In this document: positions 20,506 through 29,326 of the stretch, in pieces
Position numbering within the stretch: the first letter of the stretch is position 1
Layout of the letters: every line of letters begins with the position of its first letter
IMG/VR virus record: IMGVR_UViG_3300030104_001840
Span: 382-33,375 of that record
Direction: 5' to 3' (one strand)
DNA length: 32,994 nucleotides
Source of the DNA: a virus
Made by a program: the position numbers and the translations under genes
The notes under the pieces: generated by a model
What the model was told of the DNA's origin: nothing
Databases searched by the model: none
The model's input: only the letters and a program-made list of their open reading frames with translations

Positions 20506-21089
20506 TTTAATAATTCTAATATTTCATCAATCTTTTTTTGCGCTTCTAATTCATCCATAGTTTCTGCTTCTTTCAATTTAGCGCGGTCTGCGAAGTAACC
20601 TTCTATACTAAAGCCCTTAACTTTATTTTCTTTAACATATTCTTGCCATACTTCATCATTATTAACTTTCATTGAAATCATCCACGTGCCATTAGGAACA
20701 GTTAAACCATACATTGCAGACTTGTCCATTTTGTTGTCCTCTACAATCCAACTTTCCACAACTGTTAGCCCTTTTAAAGACATATCGTGTTCCAAAGTAG
20801 CATTGTTTTGATTGCCATTTTGAAAAAACATTTCACTCGCTTTACGCACAGTATCTTTTGAAAAGTATACATAAAAGTCAGTATCGTTTCTTTTACGATA
20901 GATAGGCTTGTTGGGTATCAGGGCAGCACCCATTAAAAGTTTTTTTTCTTCATCTACTTTTGCTAATTGTACTTCTTCACTAGCCAGAGCGATAAAGTCG
21001 CTTTCAATGGCTGGTGATTCTACGATAGAAACAGCTTCAATACCTGTCATTTCTTCGTTTTCATCTAATATTAGTTCTATTATTTCCAT
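20502..21089 (-). CDS. XkdF-like prohead protease
   Basis: This 195-residue protein matches the phage serine protease XkdF family: MGAALIPNKPIYRK, FYVYFSKDTVRKASE, NATLEHDMSLKGLTVVESWI, AMYGLTVPNGTWMISMKV and VKGFSIEGYF. Likely catalytic residues are His101 (LEHD), with Ser113 or Ser161 (GFSIEG) as nucleophile; Ser161 is the position typical for the family. It would trim the scaffold and capsid N-terminus in the maturing prohead. It sits between tape measure and scaffold, away from the terminase. The Glu-rich C-terminus may aid packaging into the prohead. Confidence 0.8.
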   Translation of the reverse strand: MEIIELILDENEEMTGIEAVSIVESPAIESDFIALASEEVQLAKVDEEKKLLMGAALIPNKPIYRKRNDTDFYVYFSKDTVRKASEMFFQNGNQNNATLEHDMSLKGLTVVESWIVEDNKMDKSAMYGLTVPNGTWMISMKVNNDEVWQEYVKENKVKGFSIEGYFADRAKLKEAETMDELEAQKKIDEILELLK

Positions 21090-21099
21090 TTTGTTTTAT

Positions 21100-23760
21100 T
21101 TAAAAAGTTGCTTGTTGAATTGTATTGTTTTGTAATTGTTGTGCTGTTGTTACATTTCCAGCTACCACAAATGCTTGTGTTGGTGGTTGATTTGTAAGAG
21201 CCATTGCTACTTGATTTGCTTGACTTTGTCCTACTACATTAAAACTTGGTGGTTGTGTCGCAGCATTTAAACTACCACCACCAGTATCGTCTGTTGTTGT
21301 TGGTTTAGCACCCCCACCAGAATCAAATCTTGTAGCAGATATTGTTGCAATTTGAGCAGCTCCAGCCAATGCCATTGCAGCAGCAGCAGCGTAGTTTGTA
21401 AAAGTTAAACTTTTAACAGGGTGTGAAAGTTCATTTACAATACCTCTTGCTGTGTTAATTGTTGCCTGTGCAATACCAATAGCTTTATTTATTTTAAATG
21501 CTTTCTTTGCCCTTTCTCTATCACCTTGAGCAAAAGCATCAGCAATTTGTCCAATAGAACTTAAAGCATCTAAAGCAAAATCAACTTTTGCATTGTTTAG
21601 GGCTTTTATTCTTTCATATTCATCATCTTCTCTAATAACATCATCACGAGTTGTTTCATCTTTAACTTTTTTAACATATTTAGCAACTTGTTCTTCAGTA
21701 CCAGTTCTAACTTCTACCTTTTGAGCTTCCCTTGCTTGTAGCTTAGGCATTTCTTCAAAGTCCAATTTTTCAATATCAAACTTGGCTGTTCTTAAATTTT
21801 GCAGTTCTTTAATTTCAGCTTGTATTGCTTTTACTTTTTCATTTCTTGCAGCTAATTCCTTTCTTGTTGTTGCCTCAGTATTTTGTATTTCCTTAAGCTC
21901 TTGTTGTTTTAAAAGAATTAAATCTCTTGTTTTCTTTTCAGCTTCATCAATTGCACCAGTGTTATTGTCTAAAGTTAAAGTATTATCTTCAGTTTTTTCA
22001 GATGATTCGTCTGTTGTAATTCCAAGACGCTTCATTAAAGCATCTTTTTCTTTTATTAAATTATTTCCTTTTTCTTGTTCTTTCTGAAAATCTTCTTCTG
22101 CCTGATTTAATGCTTTTATTTTAAAAAATAAATTATTTTGTTCTTTGCCGAGTTTAGATAATTGATTAATGTTTAGTTTGTTTTGCCCATTACCTTCTAA
22201 TCTTAATTTATTTTCTTTTTCTTGTATTTCATTTAATTCGGCAAGAACTTCATTAGGGGAAGTAGCTTTTATTTCAATACCTAAATCAGAATATTTTTGT
22301 CTTAATTTAGCAGTATAATCAAGAGTTTCTGCTTCTTTATCTAAAACTTTATTTAATTCGTCAGCAGTTTCTTCTGCTTGCTCATTTATTTCTTCTTCTC
22401 TTTCTTGAATTAATATTTTATTTATTAATGATTTATTTATTTCTTGAATAGCTTTATTTAAATCTTCATTACTTGCAGTTTCAGCATTAATGTTTTTTAA
22501 ATACTTAGGGTATTGTTTTTGTAGCTCTAAAATTAAAGCTGTTCTTTCTTCTTGCGTTGTGTTTACATTTCCTAATTCTGCTTGTACTCTAAACAAAGAC
22601 AATCTTTCTTTTTCTAAAGATTCAGAAAGTTTTTCAGTTGGGGTAATAAAATTTAACAAACTTGTAGTGGCTTGAACAATACCTCTTGCAATACTGTTAA
22701 ATATACCTTCTCCATCTTCAATAGATAATAAGAAACCTTCCCAAGCTGAACCAAGTTTAGTTGTATCACCAGCCAAATTATCTAATCTTGTTTCTGCTAA
22801 TCTTTGTGCTGCTCCTTGTGAGTTTCTAAAAGATTCAGTTAATACATCTATTTTAGGAGCATTATTAGCTAAAGTTAGAAGTGATTTAGAACCAACAACA
22901 CCAACTAAATCAATAGCTTCATTAAGCGAGTTAGAACTATTTGCAACTCTTTCAAGTGCTTCATTTAATGGAATACCTTTTTTATTTAATTCAATAAATG
23001 TTTTACTTAATCCAGTACCAGCAACTGAACCTTTTAAACCATTATCAGCAAGAGTAGCCAAAAGAGCAGTTGTTTCTTCAATATCTACATTTAAAGCTCT
23101 TGATGTAGGAGCTACTAATTTTAAAGATTCTCTTAGCGCATCATAATCTAAAGCAGATTTACTTGTGGATGCAGCCATTACATCAACAACTCTTTGTGTT
23201 TCTTCAGCTTCTAAGCCAAACGCTCTTAAAGTAGAACCAGCTATCATTGCAGCCTCACCTAAGCCAACATCTAAAGAAGCAGCTAAATCAAGTGTTGCTT
23301 TTGTAGATGCAAGTATTTCTTTAGTTGAGAATCCAAGTTTTGCAAATTCTGTTTGTAATTCAACAACTTGTTTTGATGTAAATTGAGTTGATGCACCAAG
23401 TTCTTTTGCTGAATTAGATAGTTTATTCATTTCAGAATCACTTGCTCCAAGCACGGCTTCTAAACCAGATAATGCTTGTGCAAATTCAGCTCCTTTTTTA
23501 GTAGCAGTAACAAACAAAGAGCCAATTGCAGCTATAGCAGCAACTCCACCACCAACTGCTAACGCTTTAAAAGATGTGCCAAGATTTTTAACTTGCCCTA
23601 TTGCACCTTGTATTGATGCTGGTAAAGCATTAAAAGCTGAAGACATTGCTCCAGATGTTTGTTTTGCTTGTTTTTCTGTAGTTTTAAGTGCCTTATCTAC
23701 TTTTTTTACAGATTTAGTAGCGTTATCTTTAACTTTTATTTCTAAAATCTTAGTTTCCAT
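21100..23760 (-). CDS. tail tape measure protein
   Basis: This 886-residue protein starts with a coiled coil. It continues with the TP901-type block: AEFAQALSGLEAVLGASDSE, AKELGASTQFTSKQVVELQT, LDLAASLDVGLGEAAMIAGS, then a region with DYDALRESLKLVAP and ADNGLKGSVAGTGLS. A hydrophobic region lies at about 70-90. The middle (about 400-660) is a long charged coiled coil, and near the C-terminus (about 740-810) are hydrophobic segments and Gly-rich stretches. Tape measure length sets tail length. At roughly 1.5 angstrom per residue the tail would be about 130 nm, so a siphovirus tail is likely. It overlaps a 47-residue upstream gene by 11 bases. Confidence 0.9.
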   Translation of the reverse strand: METKILEIKVKDNATKSVKKVDKALKTTEKQAKQTSGAMSSAFNALPASIQGAIGQVKNLGTSFKALAVGGGVAAIAAIGSLFVTATKKGAEFAQALSGLEAVLGASDSEMNKLSNSAKELGASTQFTSKQVVELQTEFAKLGFSTKEILASTKATLDLAASLDVGLGEAAMIAGSTLRAFGLEAEETQRVVDVMAASTSKSALDYDALRESLKLVAPTSRALNVDIEETTALLATLADNGLKGSVAGTGLSKTFIELNKKGIPLNEALERVANSSNSLNEAIDLVGVVGSKSLLTLANNAPKIDVLTESFRNSQGAAQRLAETRLDNLAGDTTKLGSAWEGFLLSIEDGEGIFNSIARGIVQATTSLLNFITPTEKLSESLEKERLSLFRVQAELGNVNTTQEERTALILELQKQYPKYLKNINAETASNEDLNKAIQEINKSLINKILIQEREEEINEQAEETADELNKVLDKEAETLDYTAKLRQKYSDLGIEIKATSPNEVLAELNEIQEKENKLRLEGNGQNKLNINQLSKLGKEQNNLFFKIKALNQAEEDFQKEQEKGNNLIKEKDALMKRLGITTDESSEKTEDNTLTLDNNTGAIDEAEKKTRDLILLKQQELKEIQNTEATTRKELAARNEKVKAIQAEIKELQNLRTAKFDIEKLDFEEMPKLQAREAQKVEVRTGTEEQVAKYVKKVKDETTRDDVIREDDEYERIKALNNAKVDFALDALSSIGQIADAFAQGDRERAKKAFKINKAIGIAQATINTARGIVNELSHPVKSLTFTNYAAAAAMALAGAAQIATISATRFDSGGGAKPTTTDDTGGGSLNAATQPPSFNVVGQSQANQVAMALTNQPPTQAFVVAGNVTTAQQLQNNTIQQATF

Positions 23761-23893
23761 ACTTCATTCTAATTTGTTGTATTCCTTCTTTAATAGTCAT
23801 TGGCACTTTATTAATACCTAATGCTATATTTATATGTTTGTCATATAATTTATTCTCTTTACAAAATTCTAATGCTTCTAGTATTGTTTTCAC
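23750..23893 (-). CDS. small protein before the tape measure gene (47 aa)
   Basis: This 47-residue frame begins at a GTG (23893) that overlaps the previous stop (GTGA) and ends 11 bases inside the tape measure start. It reads MKTILEALEFCKENKLYDKH followed by a helical, basic second half (TIKEGIQQIRMKYGN). I do not recognise the family. Tight coupling on both sides and helical coding character suggest it is real, perhaps a tail assembly helper. Without it a 129-base gap would remain between two virion genes. Confidence 0.5.
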   Translation of the reverse strand: MKTILEALEFCKENKLYDKHINIALGINKVPMTIKEGIQQIRMKYGN

Positions 23894-26112
23894 GTTGGTT
23901 CGTTTAGTAGTTCAAAATTTGTTTCTCCTGATTGTAGCTTAGTAGACATTTTATTTATTGTATAAGCTCTTGTTCCAACTACAATTAAATCATCTAAAGT
24001 TAAATTCAATAAAACTTTAAGTGGTAGTATTGCAGAAAACTTAAATATTCTTGTTCTTTTATTAAATACTCTTGTGATGTAGTTAGTATAATAAGTTTGA
24101 AATAAACTGTTATTATTACCACCATAATCTGTAAGTGTATAGGTGTTTATTTCACTACCAAAATTTAAATTGTATGTTGGTGGTATTGAAGAAGTGCCTA
24201 ATATGTTGCAAACGCTTGGAATCCAATAGTCATTTAATGAGTGATTTGTTCCTGTTGGACATAAAGCAGCATAAGTTTCTGGTCTTGTACTTTCTAAAAA
24301 ATTAATATTGTCTTGATTTCTGTGGTAAATACCATAAAACAAAAGTGGTTGGCCTATACTTGGTTCTAAATTATCATCTAAGAAACTACCAACTTGCACA
24401 GTAGATAAACTACCGCTTGTTTTATCTTGTAATCTTTCAAACAACATATGCTCAAATGGTAAAGTGATTTTATACTCACTCTTTTTAGAAGCATCTCCTA
24501 TGTAATTTAACTCTCCATATCTTCTGTTGTTCATAGATTGAAAAGTTTGAGCCAATATGCTTTTAGGTTCTGAATATTCTAAATCTACATTTGAAAATGG
24601 TAGTGCTTCACTTACTGTATGTTCATCAGTTTTGACAAATTCTGTAATATTAAAAGTATCACCACCAGCATAATAGTTATCTAAAGTTTTAACCACTATT
24701 TCACCATTAAAATCTACATAAGCAGTTAAATTAAATGCTCTAAATAAACCATTTAAGAAATCTTTAATTTTTATTTCAGGGATTTGTTCTGTAATTATTA
24801 TTGTGGCACTTGTTACAATGCTTGATGATGAACTTGAATAATTTGCTATGTAATCTCTTTCAAACCTACCAGAACCAGCTCCAGTTGATGAATCACCATT
24901 ATCTTTGTAATTATGACTAATTTGTATAGTTGCAGAAAATGTAATTGGGTCAACGCTTCTTACTCTTGCAAATAACCTTTTAGATTCATTTATATCTAAA
25001 GCATTTGGGTATGAATCGCCATAACCAATTGAATGACTTTGTGCGCCTAATAAATTATTTGCACTTGCAACAATAGTGTCTGTTAAACTATCTACAATTT
25101 CTATTGAATAAGGTATTGTGTTTGATGAAGGTGTTACATTAACTTGAAAAGAATAACCTTGATGGTATTGAACACCTATTGCTATTGGTTGAGTAAAAGT
25201 ATAAGTACCAAAAGAAAAATTTACTTCAGGATATGATACACCATTAAAATGCGGACAGTTAGCAGTAGGAGTTGAGCAAGTAAAACTACTATCATCTAAA
25301 TTAACAACTAAATCACCAGTAATTCTTCCTTTTGCTCTATGTAACCAAAAGTATAAATTATTCATAGCAGCACTATCCAAAAATTCACTTGTTTTAAAAG
25401 TTATATTGTACTGTTGTTCTATTGCTTTAATAATATTCTTTACTGGTATAGCTGGTTTTAAATCTTCAGGAACAACCCCTCTTTGTGCAAGGTTTGTTGC
25501 TTCTTCTCCAACTGCTATATTTAAACCATTTGTTTGATTGTTTGTAGCGTCATAAATATAACTTTGTGAATGTGCTATTAATGGATATATAATTGCATTA
25601 GTATAACTTACACTATCAATAGTAAAATCTTTTCCATTTTCTAAAGCATCTTTTACATAAGCAGCATCTGCATTATGATTAAAGTTATTTAACCAAACTA
25701 AATCGCTAAGTTGGTCTTCATTAATCTTATTTTTAAATGTTACTGTATTACCAAAAAATGTAACCTTATACATTGATGGTTCATTGTGCTTCATTACAAC
25801 CTCGTTTAATTGTATTTTACCAAACCTAAAATGTAAATGGTTTAATTCAATTCTTGCTTCACAAAATACATTAGCATCAAATCCTTGTATGTCTGGATTA
25901 TACCAATGTTTAAAAATCTTGTTATTACTTTTACTTGCTGGTAAATTAAAAGTCCTACTATAATCAGTAAACAGTTTTTCTATATCACTTACATCTTGAA
26001 TAACTTGAGTTAATGAAATGAGTTCTTCTTCCATTAAGTCAACTCTAACAAAATCTTGAGCTGTATTAGTATTTGTTAATTGTGGTTGTATGTATAGAAT
26101 TAGCTTCTGCAT
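23890..26112 (-). CDS. large tail or baseplate-associated protein (740 aa)
   Basis: This protein begins MQKLILYIQPQLTNTNTAQD, continues DLMEEELISLTQVIQDVSDI, and has DYSRTFNLPASKSNNKIF, a pattern of Bacteroidota phage tail proteins that follow tail completion genes. Later sections are beta-rich, with a small hub-like stretch (IPEIKIKDFLNGLFRAFNL, about 445-465). It has no catalytic motif. Placement upstream of the tape measure gene in the same operon suggests a tail tip or baseplate hub component. Its start shares a base with the stop of the gene before (TAATG). Specific role is uncertain. Confidence 0.55.
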   Translation of the reverse strand: MQKLILYIQPQLTNTNTAQDFVRVDLMEEELISLTQVIQDVSDIEKLFTDYSRTFNLPASKSNNKIFKHWYNPDIQGFDANVFCEARIELNHLHFRFGKIQLNEVVMKHNEPSMYKVTFFGNTVTFKNKINEDQLSDLVWLNNFNHNADAAYVKDALENGKDFTIDSVSYTNAIIYPLIAHSQSYIYDATNNQTNGLNIAVGEEATNLAQRGVVPEDLKPAIPVKNIIKAIEQQYNITFKTSEFLDSAAMNNLYFWLHRAKGRITGDLVVNLDDSSFTCSTPTANCPHFNGVSYPEVNFSFGTYTFTQPIAIGVQYHQGYSFQVNVTPSSNTIPYSIEIVDSLTDTIVASANNLLGAQSHSIGYGDSYPNALDINESKRLFARVRSVDPITFSATIQISHNYKDNGDSSTGAGSGRFERDYIANYSSSSSSIVTSATIIITEQIPEIKIKDFLNGLFRAFNLTAYVDFNGEIVVKTLDNYYAGGDTFNITEFVKTDEHTVSEALPFSNVDLEYSEPKSILAQTFQSMNNRRYGELNYIGDASKKSEYKITLPFEHMLFERLQDKTSGSLSTVQVGSFLDDNLEPSIGQPLLFYGIYHRNQDNINFLESTRPETYAALCPTGTNHSLNDYWIPSVCNILGTSSIPPTYNLNFGSEINTYTLTDYGGNNNSLFQTYYTNYITRVFNKRTRIFKFSAILPLKVLLNLTLDDLIVVGTRAYTINKMSTKLQSGETNFELLNEPT

Positions 26113-27269
26113 TATCTAATATTGTTTACTAAAGCAAATGCTTTTTCAAAACTCATTGTATAGTTTATTAACCTATCATTTAAGCCTGTCTTTTTAGTGA
26201 ATGAACTTTCTTTTAAATTAACTGGATATATGTTAGCACTTGAATCAGTTAACCAGATGTACTCACTAACCATTAGCTCCTCAAAAAATGGATTCATTAA
26301 TTCATTGACAAAACCACTATTTAATAGTACAGATTCTGTAGCATTAGCATTGAATGTTTTCTTTGCGTGTGCTGTTGTGGAATAAGTATTAAATGTTAAA
26401 GACTCTTGACAATCTTGACCTTCTTCTTCTGGTGGGTCTAATTGAACTGCTCTTGCTTCAAATATGCTTCTATTAAAATTTTCACTTCTATTTTCTAAAC
26501 TATCTACAGATTTTTTAAAGAAAAATAAATCTTGTATTGCTCCCCATCTATTTACAAATGTTATTTTGTTTACTGGGTATTTACATTCTTCTATTCTTGT
26601 TGTGTAAATTGTAATAAAACTTGATGTATCATAAGTAATTTTAATTCTTGCAATGTCTTTAACATCTGTAGCTGTAAATTGAGCAAATTGAATCTTTTGA
26701 TTTTGATTACCATTATCTGAAAATGTATCAGTACTAACTGAAACACCATTACTTCCTATCCATTCAACTTGACTTACTCTTTCAACGTTTATTGGAATTG
26801 TTAGTGTGCTTCCTTTGTGATGCTCAAAGTGTGTTCCAGTTATCATTGCAATAGGTTCTGTTGTGTAGTTAGCACCTTCTTTAAATGTGTTATAACCTTC
26901 TTGTGCTAAGTAAGTGTTTGTTGTTACTGAACCAATTATAGTTCCGTCTGATTGTCTTGCTGATGTAGCTACAGTTACCCAAATAGAACTTTTAGCTGAT
27001 GATGCAGAATAAGTACCAGTAAATATTTGTTCTATATGGTCATTTACTATTTCACTAATGTCTACAGTTACAGAAACTTCACTTCCTAAAGGTTTCTTTT
27101 GTAGTGCATAAGCAGCATATAAATCATCACAAATTTCTGTTGATGAACTTACCCCCCCGTGTACAGTTATATTAATTTGAAAATAGCTTAGGTTTGCTAT
27201 ATTGGTTGAACCTGTTACTTGTGGTGTTCTTATAAAGAAAGGGCTTCTTGTTCTAATTATTGTGCTCAT
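26112..27269 (-). CDS. tail structural protein (385 aa)
   Basis: This beta-rich virion protein begins RTRSPFFIRTPQVTGSTNIA. It contains NKITFVNRWGAIQDLFFFKK (about 228-250) and ends IYPVNLKESSFTKKTGLNDR. The 'FVNRWGAIQDLFF' motif is shared by tail proteins of Bacteroidota phages, in which one or more copies precede the hub-like protein. It may be a tail-tip or distal tail component. Start and stop overlap neighbouring genes (ATGA and TAATG), so the tail genes are translated as a tightly coupled set. Confidence 0.6.
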   Translation of the reverse strand: MSTIIRTRSPFFIRTPQVTGSTNIANLSYFQINITVHGGVSSSTEICDDLYAAYALQKKPLGSEVSVTVDISEIVNDHIEQIFTGTYSASSAKSSIWVTVATSARQSDGTIIGSVTTNTYLAQEGYNTFKEGANYTTEPIAMITGTHFEHHKGSTLTIPINVERVSQVEWIGSNGVSVSTDTFSDNGNQNQKIQFAQFTATDVKDIARIKITYDTSSFITIYTTRIEECKYPVNKITFVNRWGAIQDLFFFKKSVDSLENRSENFNRSIFEARAVQLDPPEEEGQDCQESLTFNTYSTTAHAKKTFNANATESVLLNSGFVNELMNPFFEELMVSEYIWLTDSSANIYPVNLKESSFTKKTGLNDRLINYTMSFEKAFALVNNIR

Positions 27270-27850
27270 TTTTTAACTAATTTTTTTAATATTTCATTTC
27301 CGTAAGCAACAACAATTTTGTCGCCAAACCTTTTAACACCTGATTCAAATGGTTTTGTGAAAAATAAAGTTGGCCTTAAACCTCTGTTATAAATGTTACT
27401 TGCTATAACATAACCCATTGATTTGTAACCGCCTTTAGCAAAACGCCCAGTAGATTTATTATTAGTGTGTTCTCTAAACCTTATATTTTTCTTTTGAGCA
27501 TAACTTGTCATTTTAGCAACAAAATCTTTAAAAGTTCCTTTATGCGTTCCACTACCAAACTTATATTTAGAATTAGGTGCTTGTTGGCCTTTCTTTATAG
27601 CATTTGGCGACACTTTACTTGGGTTGTTACCTTTTACCCCTTGGTCAACAAACTTTCCGTAATCATCCATATTAAACGTAACTTTGTAACCACTTTCAAA
27701 CCTACCCGAAGCACCCCTGTTTTGTAAAATTATGTAGCTTAAACTTTTATAAAGCGAACCTTTATTTTTACCAGCTTTACTTAATCGGCTTCTAGATTGC
27801 TGAACAACATACTTAGCATAATCTTCTATGGCTCTTTTAAATTCACTCAT
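27266..27850 (-). CDS. HK97 gp10-like tail completion protein
   Basis: This 194-residue basic protein has an N-terminal helix (EFKRAIEDYAKYVVQQSRSR), a VDQGVKGNNPSKVSPNAIKK loop and a C-terminal block (RGLRPTLFFTKPFESGVKRF). The last block, 'RGIxPTxFFxKPFE', is typical of HK97-gp10-like proteins that complete the head-tail joint. I chose the ATG at 27850, which shares a base with the stop of the preceding gene (TAATG), rather than a TTG two codons earlier. It lies between a terminator-like protein and the tail genes. Confidence 0.65.
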   Translation of the reverse strand: MSEFKRAIEDYAKYVVQQSRSRLSKAGKNKGSLYKSLSYIILQNRGASGRFESGYKVTFNMDDYGKFVDQGVKGNNPSKVSPNAIKKGQQAPNSKYKFGSGTHKGTFKDFVAKMTSYAQKKNIRFREHTNNKSTGRFAKGGYKSMGYVIASNIYNRGLRPTLFFTKPFESGVKRFGDKIVVAYGNEILKKLVKK

Positions 27851-28305
27851 TAGCAATATGTCATTTCATCAGTTGTATTAATATCAAAAGTAATTGCCCA
27901 TCCTGCCAAACTGTTTTCAAATCTTTCTGTAAATGGTTCACAGCTAGGGGGGTTGTTAAGTTCAAATTGTTCTTTGTATAAATTCTTTTTTTGTAGCACT
28001 CTGATTATTCTAGTGCCTAACGCCATTTGAGTGTTAAGTACATCCTGTATATTGTTATTGCCTAGAAATAAATCACTAACTGCTTCTTTATTAAAATCAA
28101 CAATATCCATTAAAAATAATGTTACGTTAAATGCTACGTGGTTTTCGTTTATTGTAGCATTATTAATCATTAAATGTGCTAATGGAAATATGCTTTGTTT
28201 GTTTAAATCAATGTCGCTTATATCTCCAAAACTTATATTGTTGTTAAATGGTTCAGCAGTTACTACTGCTTTAATACTGTCTAATATGTTGTAAAAACTT
28301 TTCAT
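27850..28305 (-). CDS. tail terminator-like protein
   Basis: This 151-residue protein follows a typical form: AVVTAEPFNNNISFGDISDI, then SIFPLAHLMINNATINENHV, FNVTLFLMDIVD and a C-terminal segment SLAGWAITFDINTTDE. Such proteins, next to gp10-like genes in Bacteroidota phages, are thought to cap the tail tube at the head end. I assign it by pattern and position; no enzymatic motif exists. The gene starts at an ATG overlapping the prior stop (ATGA) and ends sharing a base with the next start. Confidence 0.55.
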   Translation of the reverse strand: MKSFYNILDSIKAVVTAEPFNNNISFGDISDIDLNKQSIFPLAHLMINNATINENHVAFNVTLFLMDIVDFNKEAVSDLFLGNNNIQDVLNTQMALGTRIIRVLQKKNLYKEQFELNNPPSCEPFTERFENSLAGWAITFDINTTDEMTYC

Positions 28306-28553
28306 AAATATTTAATAAATATTGGAGTCTTATCTCCAAAGTCTAACTCCGTTAATTCGTCTAATGTGTCTTTAGCTGTGTCAAAGTCCATATTCATTTT
28401 TTTTAAAAGAATATCAAGGCATTTAAAATAATCTAGCACAAACTGTTTTTTGTTTGTTGTTATAGCAACAGTTGCTTCTTCCAAACCCTGAGCAATTATT
28501 AAGTTTTCCAAATCGTTTTCAAAAATTATGTCTAATAATTTATCTCGTGTCAT
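28302..28553 (-). CDS. hypothetical tail-module protein (83 aa)
   Basis: A mostly helical, acidic protein (KLLDIIFENDLENLIIAQGL, then MDFDTAKDTLDELTELDFGD). I do not recognise a family. Its start codon overlaps the stop of the -1 frame ORF of the tail chaperone gene (ATGA at 28550-28553). This makes good sense only if that ORF is translated. It may assist tail assembly. Role otherwise unknown. Confidence 0.6.
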   Translation of the reverse strand: MTRDKLLDIIFENDLENLIIAQGLEEATVAITTNKKQFVLDYFKCLDILLKKMNMDFDTAKDTLDELTELDFGDKTPIFIKYL

Positions 28554-29286
28554 TTATTCTTTTTAAGCATTTTAGCTTCTAATTCGTATTTGTCTTTTTC
28601 AAATGCTAAATGGTTTAAACAGGTGTGTATATTTAGTTTAGTAACATTATCTAACCTTTCTATGTTTCCATTACATAAGGAGTAAATAGATTGATACCAG
28701 CCCCATTTAATAGCGAAACCCGCAGTTGCGGAGAGATTTCCACTTCCGTTTGTGTCGCTAAATAGCTCAGGATATTTTTCTGCAATTCCTTGTTTAAAGT
28801 CAAAAAAAAAGTCATTGCTCCAAATACAATATCAAGTGGCATCTGTTTCATATTTGCATTTTCTTTAGCTTCATATTCCTGTATTAAATATTTATTCTTT
28901 TTCTTAAATGTTATTGGCCTAAATAAAACATTCATAGCAATGTGCATTTGTTCCCATTCAGTTAGCAAATTATCTAAGTCAACATACTCGCCCAATGTCA
29001 TATTATTTAAATCGGGTATAAAGCCATATTCAACACCACTTAATGTAAACCTATCCTTAAAAGGAGATTCATCCTTAAACAGCTTTAAAATGTCGTTCAC
29101 TATTGCATCAGCATCAGTTGCTTTAATAGCGGTAACAGTTTTTAGTGGAATGTTGCAAAATATTTCAATCAACTTTTGCTGTAAGAAATTATCCATTTCT
29201 TTTTTATCAGCTATTTTCAACCATTGCTGATACTGGTTTAAAGTAATATCGTTTAATGATGTTGGGATGTTAATACTTACTTTCAT
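28550..29286 (-). CDS. tail assembly chaperone, long product by -1 frameshift
   Basis: A -1 shift on the T9 run (28810-28802) would join the first 161 codons to an open frame that runs to a TGA at 28550, giving 245 residues. The -1 extension has about 83 codons after the slip. Its last part (AIKWGWYQSIYSLCNGNIER, DNVTKLNIHTCLNHLAFEKD) looks like a real domain. This frame contains no ATG, GTG or TTG before its final six codons, so it can hardly be started independently. Its stop overlaps the next gene's start (ATGA). The slip string T TTT TTT fits the X-XXY-YYZ rule. An indel in the homopolymer during sequencing is the main alternative. Confidence 0.6.
28660..29286 (-). CDS. tail assembly chaperone-like protein, short product
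   Basis: This 208-residue helical protein has the form DITLNQYQQWLKIADKKEMD ... RFTLSGVEYGFIPDLNNMTL ... GEYVDLDNLLTEWEQMHIAM ... FGAMTFFLTLNKELQKNIL. It begins the virion operon right after the terminase, behind a 40-base spacer with the CGTCTATA motif. At codons 159-162 the gene contains a T9 run, after which a second frame is open. This is the arrangement of G/GT-type tail chaperones. The unshifted end (GAGINLFTPYVMET) also looks like a conserved terminus, so both products probably exist. The family itself is recalled from Bacteroidota phages rather than proven. Confidence 0.6.
   Translation of the reverse strand: MKVSINIPTSLNDITLNQYQQWLKIADKKEMDNFLQQKLIEIFCNIPLKTVTAIKATDADAIVNDILKLFKDESPFKDRFTLSGVEYGFIPDLNNMTLGEYVDLDNLLTEWEQMHIAMNVLFRPITFKKKNKYLIQEYEAKENANMKQMPLDIVFGAMTFFLTLNKELQKNILSYLATQTEVEISPQLRVSLLNGAGINLFTPYVMET
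28802..28810 (-). promoter_or_regulatory. T9 slippery site for -1 frameshift
   Basis: On the minus strand nine T residues follow ATGAC, with codons ACT TTT TTT TTG in the zero frame. T TTT TTT allows both tRNAs to re-pair after a one-base slip. Both frames stay open for about 140 bases after it. A CCGC/GCGG hairpin lies about 70 bases downstream, further than most stimulatory structures. Confidence 0.6.
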
Positions 29287-29298
29287 ACTATATAGACG
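29280..29298 (-). promoter_or_regulatory. CGTCTATAnnGTATGAAAG motif at tail chaperone start
   Basis: On the minus strand this site reads CGTCTATATAGTATGAAAG, 17 of 19 identical to the scaffold start at 20196-20214. It lies in the 40-base spacer after the terminase gene. The flanks differ, so the match is not a long duplication. Promoter or translation element; see the matching site for alternatives. Confidence 0.45.
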
Positions 29299-29326
29299 TT
29301 AAATAGTTTTAAATTATATATCAGAA

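Noticed and set aside
21100-23760. Several short plus-strand frames over the tape measure gene
   Set aside because: All are antisense shadows of the long coiled-coil coding sequence.
28790-29230. 146-codon plus-strand frame across the tail chaperone
   Set aside because: It is antisense to a well-supported gene, with hydrophobic low-complexity content and no neighbours on that strand.
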